From: Streptomyces vilmorinianum
Lineage (GTDB): Bacteria; Actinomycetota; Actinomycetes; Streptomycetales; Streptomycetaceae
Direction: 5' to 3'
DNA length: 64,000 nt
Assembly (NCBI RefSeq): GCF_005517195.1
Contig: NZ_CP040244.1
Coordinates: forward strand, 4,358,001-4,422,000
The position numbers and the translations under genes were made by a program. Shown piece after piece: positions 24,693-32,933 of the stretch. The notes below the pieces were generated by a model. That model saw nothing but the letters and a program-made list of their open reading frames with translations, was not told the DNA's origin and did no database searches. The first letter of the stretch is position 1, and each line of letters starts with the position of its first letter.

Positions 24693-25607
24693 TCATTTCT
24701 CGCCCTCGCCCGGCTCCATGTGCTCGCCAGGCCTCGCCAGCTCCTCGACCGCGTCGGCACCGACGACCGCGCCGGTCGACTTCTTGGCGCGCCGCAGCCG
24801 GCGTTCCAGCCAGCCGGCGAACGTGGTGAGGGCGAAGTTCAGGATGACGAAGATGACGGCGACGATGGTGAAGCTGGCGATGGTGTTCGCGCCGTAGTTC
24901 GCGCTCATCGGGCGGACGGACGCGAGGAGTTCGGAGAAGCCGAGCATCGCGCCGCCGAGCGCGGTGTCCTTGACGATGACGACGAGCTGGCTGACGAGCG
25001 CCGGGAGCATCGCGGTGACCGACTGGGGCAGCAGGACGTAACTCATCGTCTGGCCCTTGCGCATGCCGATCGCCTTGGCCGCGTCGGTCTGGCCGCTGGG
25101 CAGGGAGAGGATGCCGGCCCGGACGACCTCGGCGAGGACCGAGGCGTTGTAGAGGACGAGGCCGGTGACGACCGCGTACATGGGGCGGCTCGCCGGGCTG
25201 ATGTCGGTGAACTCGGCGTAGGCGGCGTTGGCGAAGAGCATCAGGATCAGGACGGGGATGGCGCGGAAGAACTCCACGACCGTGCCGGCCGCGCCGCGCA
25301 CCCACGTGTGGTCGGAGAGCCGGGCGATGCCGAAGAGCGCGCCGAGGGGCAGCGCGATGACCATGGCGAGCGCCGCGGCGATCACCGTGTTCTTCAGGCC
25401 GGGGAGAAGGTACGTGGACCAGCTGCGGGAGTCCGTGAAGAACGGTTCCCACTTGTCCGCCTCGAGCTGGTTCTTGTCCGCGAGGCTCTGCAGGACCCAC
25501 CAGATGAGCAGGGCCAGAGCGACGAGGAAGAGGACGGTGTAGAGGACGTTGCGCCGCCGGGCGCGCCGGCCCGGGACGTCGTAGAGGACGGTGGGTTGGG
25601 CCTTCAT
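24693..25607 (-). CDS. gluD: Glutamate ABC transporter permease
   Basis: 304 residues of the HisM/GltK permease family with five or six membrane segments; the ATPase-contact loop is SGQTDAAKAIGMRKGQTMSYVLLPQ (EAA motif). Last gene of a gluABCD operon; the start overlaps the gluC stop (ATGA). A charged cytoplasmic tail of about 40 residues follows the last membrane helix. Confidence 0.92.
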   Translation of the reverse strand: MKAQPTVLYDVPGRRARRRNVLYTVLFLVALALLIWWVLQSLADKNQLEADKWEPFFTDSRSWSTYLLPGLKNTVIAAALAMVIALPLGALFGIARLSDHTWVRGAAGTVVEFFRAIPVLILMLFANAAYAEFTDISPASRPMYAVVTGLVLYNASVLAEVVRAGILSLPSGQTDAAKAIGMRKGQTMSYVLLPQSVTAMLPALVSQLVVIVKDTALGGAMLGFSELLASVRPMSANYGANTIASFTIVAVIFVILNFALTTFAGWLERRLRRAKKSTGAVVGADAVEELARPGEHMEPGEGEK

Positions 25608-26269
25608 CGACGCACCGCCACCTTCTTGCTCAGCCAGCCGAGGAAGAGCCCGGTGGGAAGGGTGAGGCAGATGAAACCGAACGCGAAGATCGCCGAGATG
25701 AGGATGAGCTGGGCCTCGTTCTCGATCATCTCCCGCATCAGCAGGGCGGCTTCGGCGACGCCGATCGCGGCGGCCACGGTGGTGTTCTTGGTCAGCGCGA
25801 TCAGCACGTTGGCCAGCGGTCCCACGACCGAGCGGAATGCCTGCGGCAGCACGATCAGGCGCAGCACCTGCGGGAAGCTGAGCCCGATGGCGCGGGCCGC
25901 CTCCACCTGCCCGAGGGGCACGGTGTTGATGCCCGACCGCACCGCCTCGCAGACGAAGGCGGACGTGTAGGCGATCAGGCCGAGGACGGCGAGCCGGAAG
26001 TTGATGGTGGTGAAGTCATCGGCGCCCATGTTCACCCCGAGGGTCTGGAACAGACCGAGCGAGGTGAAGACGATGATGACGGTCAGGGGGATGTTGCGGA
26101 CGATGTTGACGTAGGCGGTGCCGAAGCCCCGCATCAGGGGGACGGGGCTGACGCGCATGGCCGCCAGCAGCGTCCCCCAGATCAGGGAGCCGATCGCCGA
26201 GTAGACGGTGAGCTGCACCGTCACCCAGAAGGCCCCCAGGATGTCGTACCCTTCGAGGAAGTCGAACAC
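25604..26269 (-). CDS. gluC: Glutamate ABC transporter permease
   Basis: 221 residues, polar amino-acid permease family, EAA loop LGQVEAARAIGLSFPQVLRLIVLPQ at about 135-160. It pairs with GluD in the membrane. It lies 11 bp after gluB and overlaps gluD by 4 bp. Confidence 0.92.
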   Translation of the reverse strand: MFDFLEGYDILGAFWVTVQLTVYSAIGSLIWGTLLAAMRVSPVPLMRGFGTAYVNIVRNIPLTVIIVFTSLGLFQTLGVNMGADDFTTINFRLAVLGLIAYTSAFVCEAVRSGINTVPLGQVEAARAIGLSFPQVLRLIVLPQAFRSVVGPLANVLIALTKNTTVAAAIGVAEAALLMREMIENEAQLILISAIFAFGFICLTLPTGLFLGWLSKKVAVRR

Positions 26270-26280
26270 CTAGGCCTGCC

Positions 26281-27117
26281 CTACTTGACGATGACACCGA
26301 TCTCCGGGGCGGGCTCGTTCTGGTACTCGGCGGGCCCGAAGTTCTTCTTCACCGCCTCGTCCCAGGCGCCTTCGGCGACCATCTTCTCCAGGGCGTCGTT
26401 GATCTGCTCCTTGAGTTCGCTGCCCTTCTGGACGCCGATGCCGTAGTTCTCGTTGCTCATCTCGAAACCACCGAGCTTGAACTTGCCCTCGAACTCGGGC
26501 TGCGAGGCGTAGCCCGCGAGGATCGAGTCATCGGTGGTGACGGCGTCGATGACCCCGTTCTCCAGGCCCGTCAGGCACTCCGAGTAACCGCCGTACTCCT
26601 GGAGTTGGGCATCGGGGGCGATGCGCGCCTTGACGTTCTGCGCGGACGTCGAGCCGGTGACCGAGCAGAGCTTCTTGTTGTTGAGGTCCTCGGGCTTGGT
26701 GATGCTGTTGTCGTCCGCGCGGATCAGCACGTCCTGGTGGGCCAGGAGGTACGGACCGGCGAAGTCGACCTTCTCCGCGCGCTGGTCGTTGATCGAGTAC
26801 GTCGCCGCGATGAAGTCGACGTCACCGCGCTGCAGCAGCGTCTCGCGGTCGGCGCTCTTGGCCTCCTTCCATTCGATGTCGCCGGGATCGTAACCGAGCT
26901 GCTTGGCCACGTAGGTCGCCACGTCGACGTCGAAGCCGGTGTACGTGCCGTCCGGGGTCTGCAGCCCGAGGCCGGGCTGGTCGTACTTGATGCCGACGGT
27001 GATCTTCTGGTCGCCGCCGCCACCTCCGTTGTCGTCGCCGCAGCCGGCCACGGAGAAGGAGAGTGCCAGCGCGGCGGCCGCGGCCACCCCGGCCTTGGTG
27101 AGCTTGCGCGGGTTCAT
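26281..27117 (-). CDS. gluB: Glutamate-binding lipoprotein
   Basis: 278 residues. Lipoprotein signal ending in VAGC (Cys about 26), followed by a Gly/Asp linker and an SBP family-3 domain: ITVGIKYDQPGLGLQTPDGTY, FDVDVATYVAKQLG, DFIAATYSINDQRAEKVDFAGPY. The pattern matches GluB of Corynebacterium and Streptomyces. It binds glutamate outside the membrane and hands it to GluCD. The 44-bp gap to gluA holds an RBS. Confidence 0.93.
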   Translation of the reverse strand: MNPRKLTKAGVAAAAALALSFSVAGCGDDNGGGGGDQKITVGIKYDQPGLGLQTPDGTYTGFDVDVATYVAKQLGYDPGDIEWKEAKSADRETLLQRGDVDFIAATYSINDQRAEKVDFAGPYLLAHQDVLIRADDNSITKPEDLNNKKLCSVTGSTSAQNVKARIAPDAQLQEYGGYSECLTGLENGVIDAVTTDDSILAGYASQPEFEGKFKLGGFEMSNENYGIGVQKGSELKEQINDALEKMVAEGAWDEAVKKNFGPAEYQNEPAPEIGVIVK

Positions 27118-27161
27118 GTGATGTCACCCCTGGGGGCTGCTGGGCGCGGCTCGGCCGCGGG

Positions 27162-27902
27162 TCAGTGGTGCAGGATCTTCGACAGGAAGTCCTTTGCGCG
27201 GTCGGTGCGCGGGTTGCTGAAGAACTGGTCGGGTGTCGTCTCTTCCACGATCCTGCCGTCCGCCATGAACACCACACGGTTGGCGGCCGAACGGGCGAAG
27301 CCCATCTCGTGGGTGACGACGACCATGGTCATTCCGTCCCGGGCGAGCTGCTGCATCACCTCCAGGACCTCATTGATCATCTCGGGGTCGAGCGCGGAGG
27401 TCGGCTCGTCGAAGAGCATCACCTTCGGCTCCATGGCCAGCGCCCGGGCGATCGCGACGCGCTGCTGCTGGCCGCCGGAGAGCTGGGCGGGGTACTTGTC
27501 CGCCTGGTTCGCCACCCCCACGCGGTCGAGCAGTTGGCGGGCCCGCTGCTCGGCGGCCTTCTTGTCCTTCTTGCGGACCTTGATCTGGCCGAGGGTGACG
27601 TTCTCGAGCACGGTCTTGTGCGCGAAGAGGTTGAAGGACTGGAAGACCATGCCGACGTCGGCGCGCAGCGCGGCGAGCTCGCGGCCCTCGGCGGGCAGCG
27701 GCTTGCCGTCGATGAAGATCTCGCCGGAGTCGATGGTCTCCAGCCGGTTGATGGCCCGGCAGAGCGTGGACTTACCGCCGCCGGACGGGCCGATGACCAC
27801 GACGACCTCGCCCCGGTCGACCGTCAGGTTGATGGCCTGGAGCACATGGAGCGCACCGAAGTGTTTGTCGACGTTCTTGAGTACGACGAGCTCGTCGGGC
27901 AT
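27162..27902 (-). CDS. gluA: Glutamate ABC transporter ATPase
   Basis: 246 residues, complete nucleotide-binding subunit: Walker A GPSGGGKST (about 38-46), Q-loop MVFQSFNLF, signature LSGGQQQRVAIARAL, Walker B VMLFDEPTSALDP, switch THEMGF. First gene of gluABCD on the minus strand, divergent from the Zur-box operon. Confidence 0.94.
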   Translation of the reverse strand: MPDELVVLKNVDKHFGALHVLQAINLTVDRGEVVVVIGPSGGGKSTLCRAINRLETIDSGEIFIDGKPLPAEGRELAALRADVGMVFQSFNLFAHKTVLENVTLGQIKVRKKDKKAAEQRARQLLDRVGVANQADKYPAQLSGGQQQRVAIARALAMEPKVMLFDEPTSALDPEMINEVLEVMQQLARDGMTMVVVTHEMGFARSAANRVVFMADGRIVEETTPDQFFSNPRTDRAKDFLSKILHH

Positions 27903-28012
27903 GTCAGCGCCTCCTGGATCGCCGCGCGGTCATCCTCCCCACGTTCATGCTCCGCCCTCGGCCGATCCGCCGCACGCCGGAGCGTGCACGCGGGGTACAC
28001 GAGGGGTGTGAA

Positions 28013-28027
28013 TGAAAACGATTGTCA
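28013..28027. promoter_or_regulatory. Zur-box-like operator, with overlapping -10
   Basis: TGAAAACGATTGTCA fits the 7-1-7 Streptomyces Zur box (close to TGAAAATGATTTTCA) with few mismatches. CATAAT at 28026-28031 can serve as -10, giving transcription near 28038 and translation at 28090. Zur bound here would block the promoter when zinc is sufficient. Confidence 0.68.
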
Positions 28028-28089
28028 TAATGCTAGGGTCGGTGCCTCGTCCATCCTTCAACCTTCCCGTTGGGGCCCCTCCCTTGCGC

Positions 28090-29595
28090 ATGCCCGAAAT
28101 CCCCCTCATACCCCGCCGCGCCCTGCTGACCGGCCTCGCCGTCACCACCGCCGCATCCCTGCTCACCGGCTGCTTCGCCGACTCCGGCACCTCGGCGGAC
28201 GCCTCCGGCGACGGCCGGCTGCGGCTCGCGATGATGCAGCCGCCGCGCTCCGGACTCTCTCCGCTGTCGGACGACGCCTTCAAGCTCTCGCGCTGGTCCA
28301 CCGCCGAGACGCTCGTCCGGCTCGACCGGGACGGCAACGCCACTCCCGCCCTGGCCACCGCGTGGAAGCAGTCCGACCGGACCTGGACGTTCACGCTCCG
28401 CGAGGGCGTCACCTTCCACGACGGCACGGCCCTGACCGCGGACTCCGTCGTGAAGTCGCTGACCGTCGCCGCCGGCGCCTCCCCCAAGCCGCGCATCCTC
28501 GACGGCGTCGACCTCACCGTCCGGGCCGCCGGCCCGCGCACGGTCACCGTCACCACGGCCGCGGTCGACCCCCTCGTACCGCAGCGCCTCAGCTCGCCGC
28601 AGCTGTCGATCCTGGCCGCCAAGGCGTATCGCGGGAAGACCGTCAGCCCGGTCGGCGCCGGCACCGGCCCCTTCGAGCTCGTCACGGTGAACGGCACCGC
28701 CTCCGCCACCCTGAACCGCTACGACGGCTACTGGGGCGGCAGGGCCAAGGCCTCCGGGATCGACGTGAAGTTCGTGCCCGACGGCACCGCCCGGGCGGCA
28801 GCCCTGCGCAGCGGCGAGGCGGACATCGTCGAGGCGGTGCCGGTCTCCCAGGCGGCGCTGCTGGACCCGAAGCTGATCACCGAGGTGCCGATGCCGCGCA
28901 CCAACACGCTGTACCTCAACACCGGGTCCGGGCCGTTCAAGGACCCGGTGCTGCGCGCGGCGGCACGCGAGGCGATCGACGCCGGGCAGATCGTCAAGGG
29001 CGTGTACGAGGGCAGGGCCGACGTCGCCCGTGGCCTGCTCGGCCCCGCGCTGCCCTGGGCCGCCACGATGCGCGGGACCGTCCCGCACGCCGCGGCCGGT
29101 GCCCCCAAGGGCGCCCGGATCACCATCGGCACCTTCACGGACCGGGCCGAGCTGCCGGAGGTCGCGCAGGTCCTCCAGCAGCAGCTCCGGGCGGCCGGCT
29201 TCACCGTCACCCTCGACGTCCGCGAGTACGCCAACATCGAAGCGGACGCCCTGGCCGGGAAGTTCGACGCCTTCATCCTGTCCCGGGCCACCGTCCTCGA
29301 CTCCGGGGACCCGGCCGCGTACCTGTACAGCGACTTCGCGGGCGAGGGCTCCTTCAACATCTCCCAGCTCGCCGACCCCGCCGTCGACCGGGCGCTGACC
29401 GCCGCGTCGCGGACCGGGACGGGCGACGCCCGGCGCCGGGCCGTCATGAACGCGGAGGCCGCGGTGCTCGCCACCGACGCCGCCGTGCCCATGCTGCACG
29501 AGCGCGTGATCCAGGGCGACGCGGCGAACGTGCGCGGCGCCGCCCACGATCCCCGGGAGCGTGAGCTCGTCACCCTCGACACCCACGTCACGTGA
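28090..29595 (+). CDS. Substrate-binding lipoprotein of a Cnt/Nik-type metallophore-peptide ABC transporter
   Basis: 501 residues of the SBP family-5 (oligopeptide/nickel) group. Twin-Arg plus lipobox at the front (RRALLTGLAV ... LLTGC, Cys about 28). Family landmarks: STAETLVRLDRDGNATPALA, WTFTLREGVTFHDGTALTADSV, GTGPFELV, NRYDGYWGG. It would bind a metal complex or small peptide outside the cell. ATG 28090 is chosen: it opens the signal sequence, 62 bp after the Zur-like box. An upstream ATG at 28012 overlaps the operator and is unlikely. First gene of a five-gene operon. Confidence 0.85.
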   Translation: MPEIPLIPRRALLTGLAVTTAASLLTGCFADSGTSADASGDGRLRLAMMQPPRSGLSPLSDDAFKLSRWSTAETLVRLDRDGNATPALATAWKQSDRTWTFTLREGVTFHDGTALTADSVVKSLTVAAGASPKPRILDGVDLTVRAAGPRTVTVTTAAVDPLVPQRLSSPQLSILAAKAYRGKTVSPVGAGTGPFELVTVNGTASATLNRYDGYWGGRAKASGIDVKFVPDGTARAAALRSGEADIVEAVPVSQAALLDPKLITEVPMPRTNTLYLNTGSGPFKDPVLRAAAREAIDAGQIVKGVYEGRADVARGLLGPALPWAATMRGTVPHAAAGAPKGARITIGTFTDRAELPEVAQVLQQQLRAAGFTVTLDVREYANIEADALAGKFDAFILSRATVLDSGDPAAYLYSDFAGEGSFNISQLADPAVDRALTAASRTGTGDARRRAVMNAEAAVLATDAAVPMLHERVIQGDAANVRGAAHDPRERELVTLDTHVT

Positions 29596-31334
29596 GGGCG
29601 ACCCTCGCACGGGCGGCCGGCCTGGTCGCCGTCCTGACCGTGGCCGGGCTGCTGCCGTGGATGTCGGGGAAGGACCCCGCGCTCAGTCTCCTGCGGGCGC
29701 GGTCGGCCGAACAGGAGCCGACGCCCGAGGCCCTGGCCGCCATCCGGGCGGACCTCGGCCTCGACGCGGGCCCGCTGAGTCTGCTCGGCCGGTGGGCGGG
29801 CGGCCTGCTCCGCGGCGAGCTCGGCGTCTCCTGGGTGTCCGGCACGGAGGTGCTGCCGTCGGTGACGGCCGGCCTCCAGGTCTCGCTGGCGCTGATGGGC
29901 GCCGCGCTGAGCGTGGCGCTCCTCGTCGGCGCCGCGCTCGCCGCACCCGTCCTCGTGCGGGGACGGGGCGGCTCGGGAGCCCTGGCCGCGGTCCTCGCCG
30001 CCGTGCCGGAGTTCCTGCTCTCGCTGGGTCTGCTGATCGTGGCCGGCGTGTGGCTCGGCTGGTTCCCCACCTCCGGCTGGGCCGGACCCGAACACCTCGT
30101 CCTCCCCGCCCTCGCCCTCGGCATCCCGGCGGGCGCGCTGCTCGGCCGGCTGGTCGCCGACGCCCTCCCGTCCGTGCTCGACGAGCGCTGGGTGGAGCTG
30201 TGGCGCGGGGCGGGCGTCGCCAGGGCGCCGCTCGCCGCGGCCGCCGTACGCCGCGTCCTCCCGCCCCTGGTACCGCAGTTCGGGATGGTGGCGGTCGGTC
30301 TGACCGGTGGCGCGGTCGCCGTCGAGACGGTCTTCGCGATCCCCGGACTCGGCCGGACGGCCCTGGGCGCGGCCAAGTCCCAGGATCTGCCGCTGCTCCA
30401 GGGGACGGTCCTCGCCCTGCTCGCGCTCGGGCTCCTGACGGGCGCGGTCGCGGCCGCCGTACGCCGTCGGCTCCTCGGCCCCGCGCTGCGCGACGCGGGG
30501 CTCACGCTGCCCGCCGCCCGTCCCGTCCGGGTCCCCCCGGCCGTTCCGGCCGTGCTCGGCGCGGTGCTCGTCGCCGTGATCGGGTGGGGGCTGCTGCGCG
30601 AGCCGTACGTGATCGACACCGCCGCCCGTCTCGCCGCGCCCTCGGCGGCGCATCCGCTCGGCACCGACGCGCTCGGCCGGGACGTGCTCGCGCGGCTCGG
30701 GCACGGCGCGGCCTCGACGGTCGGCACGGCCGCGGCGGTCTGCCTGCTCGGGTACCTGCTCGCCCTCGCGCTCGGTTTCCTGCCGAACCTGGCCGCCGGG
30801 CTCGCCGACATCGCGAACGCCGTACCGCCCGTCGTCGCCGGCATCCTCGTCGCCGCCGCGACGGGTCCCGGCACCGGCGCCGCGGCTCTCGCCGTCACGC
30901 TGGTCTCCTGGCCGCCGCTCGCCGCCCATGCCGCCGCGCTCACCCAGGAGATACGGGCCTCCGGCTTCCTCATGGCCCAGCGGGCGATGGGCGCGAGCCC
31001 GCTGTGGATCCTCGGCCGGCACGTCCTGCCGTCGGTGGCGGCGCCGGTCGCCCGGCACGCCGTCCTGCGGCTGCCCGGCGTCGCGCTCGCCCTCGCCTCG
31101 CTCGGCTTTCTCGGTCTCGGCGCCCAGCCGCCGTCCCCCGAGTGGGGCCTGCTGCTCGACGAGTCCGCCGACTACGTCGAGCGGGCACCGGTGGCCGCCC
31201 TCGCCCCGGCGGTCGCGCTGGCGCTGCTCGCCGCGCTCGCGGTCTCCCTCTCCTCGGCGACGACGCGCCGCACCATCCGTTCCGTATCCCTGCCGGGCCA
31301 TCGACGAAGGAAGGCGACCCGTGCCGCAGTCTGA
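29592..31334 (+). CDS. Fused double permease (DppB-DppC type) of the metallophore-peptide transporter
   Basis: 580 residues joining two permease domains in one chain. The first half (about 1-290) matches DppB/NikB, with its EAA loop near RVLPPLVPQFG and 'ETVFAIPGLGRTALGAAKSQD'. The second (about 310-565) matches DppC/NikC, with HPLGTDALGRDVLARL and 'AMGASPLWILGRHVLPSVAAPV'. Normally these are two genes. The GTG start overlaps the upstream stop (GTGA). The fusion keeps both halves in frame with no sign of decay. Confidence 0.88.
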   Translation: MRATLARAAGLVAVLTVAGLLPWMSGKDPALSLLRARSAEQEPTPEALAAIRADLGLDAGPLSLLGRWAGGLLRGELGVSWVSGTEVLPSVTAGLQVSLALMGAALSVALLVGAALAAPVLVRGRGGSGALAAVLAAVPEFLLSLGLLIVAGVWLGWFPTSGWAGPEHLVLPALALGIPAGALLGRLVADALPSVLDERWVELWRGAGVARAPLAAAAVRRVLPPLVPQFGMVAVGLTGGAVAVETVFAIPGLGRTALGAAKSQDLPLLQGTVLALLALGLLTGAVAAAVRRRLLGPALRDAGLTLPAARPVRVPPAVPAVLGAVLVAVIGWGLLREPYVIDTAARLAAPSAAHPLGTDALGRDVLARLGHGAASTVGTAAAVCLLGYLLALALGFLPNLAAGLADIANAVPPVVAGILVAAATGPGTGAAALAVTLVSWPPLAAHAAALTQEIRASGFLMAQRAMGASPLWILGRHVLPSVAAPVARHAVLRLPGVALALASLGFLGLGAQPPSPEWGLLLDESADYVERAPVAALAPAVALALLAALAVSLSSATTRRTIRSVSLPGHRRRKATRAAV

Positions 31335-32262
31335 TCCCCTGCTCTCGGTCCGCGGGCTCCGCGTCGCCTTCGCCGGCGTGGAGGTGGTCCACGGCCTCTC
31401 CTTCGAGGTCCGCACCGGTGAAGTCCTGGCCCTGGTGGGCGAGTCGGGGGCGGGCAAGTCCCTGACCGCCCGCGCTCTGCTCGGCATGGTGCCGCGCGGC
31501 GCGACGGTCTCGGGCAGCGTGCTCCTGGGGGGCTCCCCGGTCACGCCCGCCGACTGGGGCCGCCGTATCGCGCTCGTTCCCCAGGACGCGCTGTCCGCGC
31601 TCTCCCCCGTCCATCCCGTGGGCGATCAACTCGCCCTCGCCCTCCGCTCGGTACGGAGACTGAGCAGGAGGGACGCGCGACAGCGGGCCGCGGCGGCCCT
31701 GGAGGAGGTCGGCATACCCTCGGCCAAGTCCCGTGCGTTCCCCCATGAGTTCTCGGGCGGCATGCGGCAACGCGCCGTGCTCGCGATGGCGTTGGTCAAC
31801 GGGCCGGAGCTGGTCGTCGCCGACGAGCCGACCACCGCCCTGGACCCCGGGACGCAGGAGAGGATCCTGGGCCTGCTGCGCGAGCGGTGCTCGGCGCGGG
31901 GCGCCTCGCTCGTCCTGGTCACCCACGCGCTCGACGTCGTACGGGCACACGCCGACCGCATGGCCGTCATGTACGCGGGGAGCCTCGCCGAGTACGGGCC
32001 GGTGGACCGGGTCCTCGACCGGCCGCTGGCTCCGTACACCGCGGGCCTGCTGGCCTCCCTCCCCACCGCCGACGGCGTCCCGCGGACCCGGCTGCCCGCG
32101 CTTCCCGGCCGGCCGCCGGCGCCCGGCGAGCTGCCGGCGGGCTGCGCCTTCGCACCCCGCTGCGCGCGGGCCACCGACCCCTGCCACACCGAACGGCCCG
32201 AGCCGCGGCCCCTCGACGGGCGTGCGGTCGCGTGCCACCACGCCGCCCTGGAGTTCGTATGA
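31321..32262 (+). CDS. Oligopeptide/nickel-type ABC ATPase (DppD/NikD-like)
   Basis: 313 residues: Walker A GESGAGKS (about 40-47), signature FSGGMRQRAVLAMAL, Walker B LVVADEPTTALDP, switch THALDV, and the C-terminal oligopeptide-transporter extension with its cysteine cluster (CAFAPRCARATDPC). The GTG start at 31321 has GAAGGAAGG upstream and overlaps the permease end by 14 bp. It forms a pair with the next gene. Confidence 0.92.
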   Translation: MPQSDPLLSVRGLRVAFAGVEVVHGLSFEVRTGEVLALVGESGAGKSLTARALLGMVPRGATVSGSVLLGGSPVTPADWGRRIALVPQDALSALSPVHPVGDQLALALRSVRRLSRRDARQRAAAALEEVGIPSAKSRAFPHEFSGGMRQRAVLAMALVNGPELVVADEPTTALDPGTQERILGLLRERCSARGASLVLVTHALDVVRAHADRMAVMYAGSLAEYGPVDRVLDRPLAPYTAGLLASLPTADGVPRTRLPALPGRPPAPGELPAGCAFAPRCARATDPCHTERPEPRPLDGRAVACHHAALEFV

Positions 32263-32933
32263 GCCCGCTGCTCGAAGTCCGCGACCTGGTCGTGCGGTAC
32301 GGCGCGGCCATCGCCGTCGACGGCGCCTCCTTCCACGTGGACGCCGGTGAGACGGTCGGTCTGGTCGGACCGTCCGGCTGCGGGAAGTCGTCCACCGCCG
32401 GCGCCGTGCTGCAGCTGCGCCGGCCGCACAGCGGTGTGGTCCGGTTCGACGGCCTCGACCTGACCGCGCTGAGCGAGCGGCGGCTGCGCGCGATCCGGCC
32501 GCGCCTGCAGCCCGTGTTCCAGGACCCGTACGGCTCTCTCAGCCCGCGCAGGCGGATCCGCGATCAGATCGCCGAGCCGCTCCGCGTCCAGGGACGCTGG
32601 TCGCGGCCCGCCGGTCCCGAGCGCGTCGCCGAACTCCTGGACCTGGTCGGCCTGGACGCGGCCCTCGGGGAGCGGCTCCCCCACGAACTGTCCGGCGGAC
32701 AGTGCCAGCGCGCGGGGATCGCCCGCGCGCTGGCGAGCGACCCCGAACTGCTCGTGCTCGACGAACCGGTCTCGGCCCTGGACCCGTCGCTGCGGGCCGG
32801 GATCCTCAACCTGCTCCTCGACCTCCAGGACCGGCTCGGCCTCGGCTGCCTGTTCATCTCCCACGACATGGCGGCGGTCCGGCACCTGAGCGACCGGGTC
32901 CTCACCATGCGCGATGGAAAGATCACCACGTGA
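32259..32933 (+). CDS. Oligopeptide/nickel-type ABC ATPase (DppF/NikE-like), short
   Basis: 224 residues: Walker A GPSGCGKSS, Q-loop PVFQDPYGSLSP, signature LSGGQCQRAGIARAL, Walker B LLVLDEPVSALDP, switch SHDMAAV. Shorter than most OppF proteins because the C-terminal cysteine-rich extension is missing, as in NikE. ATGA overlap with the previous gene. Confidence 0.92.
   Translation: MSPLLEVRDLVVRYGAAIAVDGASFHVDAGETVGLVGPSGCGKSSTAGAVLQLRRPHSGVVRFDGLDLTALSERRLRAIRPRLQPVFQDPYGSLSPRRRIRDQIAEPLRVQGRWSRPAGPERVAELLDLVGLDAALGERLPHELSGGQCQRAGIARALASDPELLVLDEPVSALDPSLRAGILNLLLDLQDRLGLGCLFISHDMAAVRHLSDRVLTMRDGKITT

Noticed and set aside
24693..27902. gluABCD as the import half of a metallophore system because of the nearby Zur-like box
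   Set aside because: All four products match glutamate/polar amino-acid transporters and are transcribed away from the box.
28012..28089. Extended start for the binding lipoprotein at 28012
   Set aside because: The ATG would overlap the Zur-like box and -10; the signal peptide begins only at 28090.
28728..31544. Long minus-strand open frame opposite the Zur operon
   Set aside because: Arg/Gly/Glu-rich shadow caused by third-position GC bias; the plus-strand genes have clear domains and overlapping starts.
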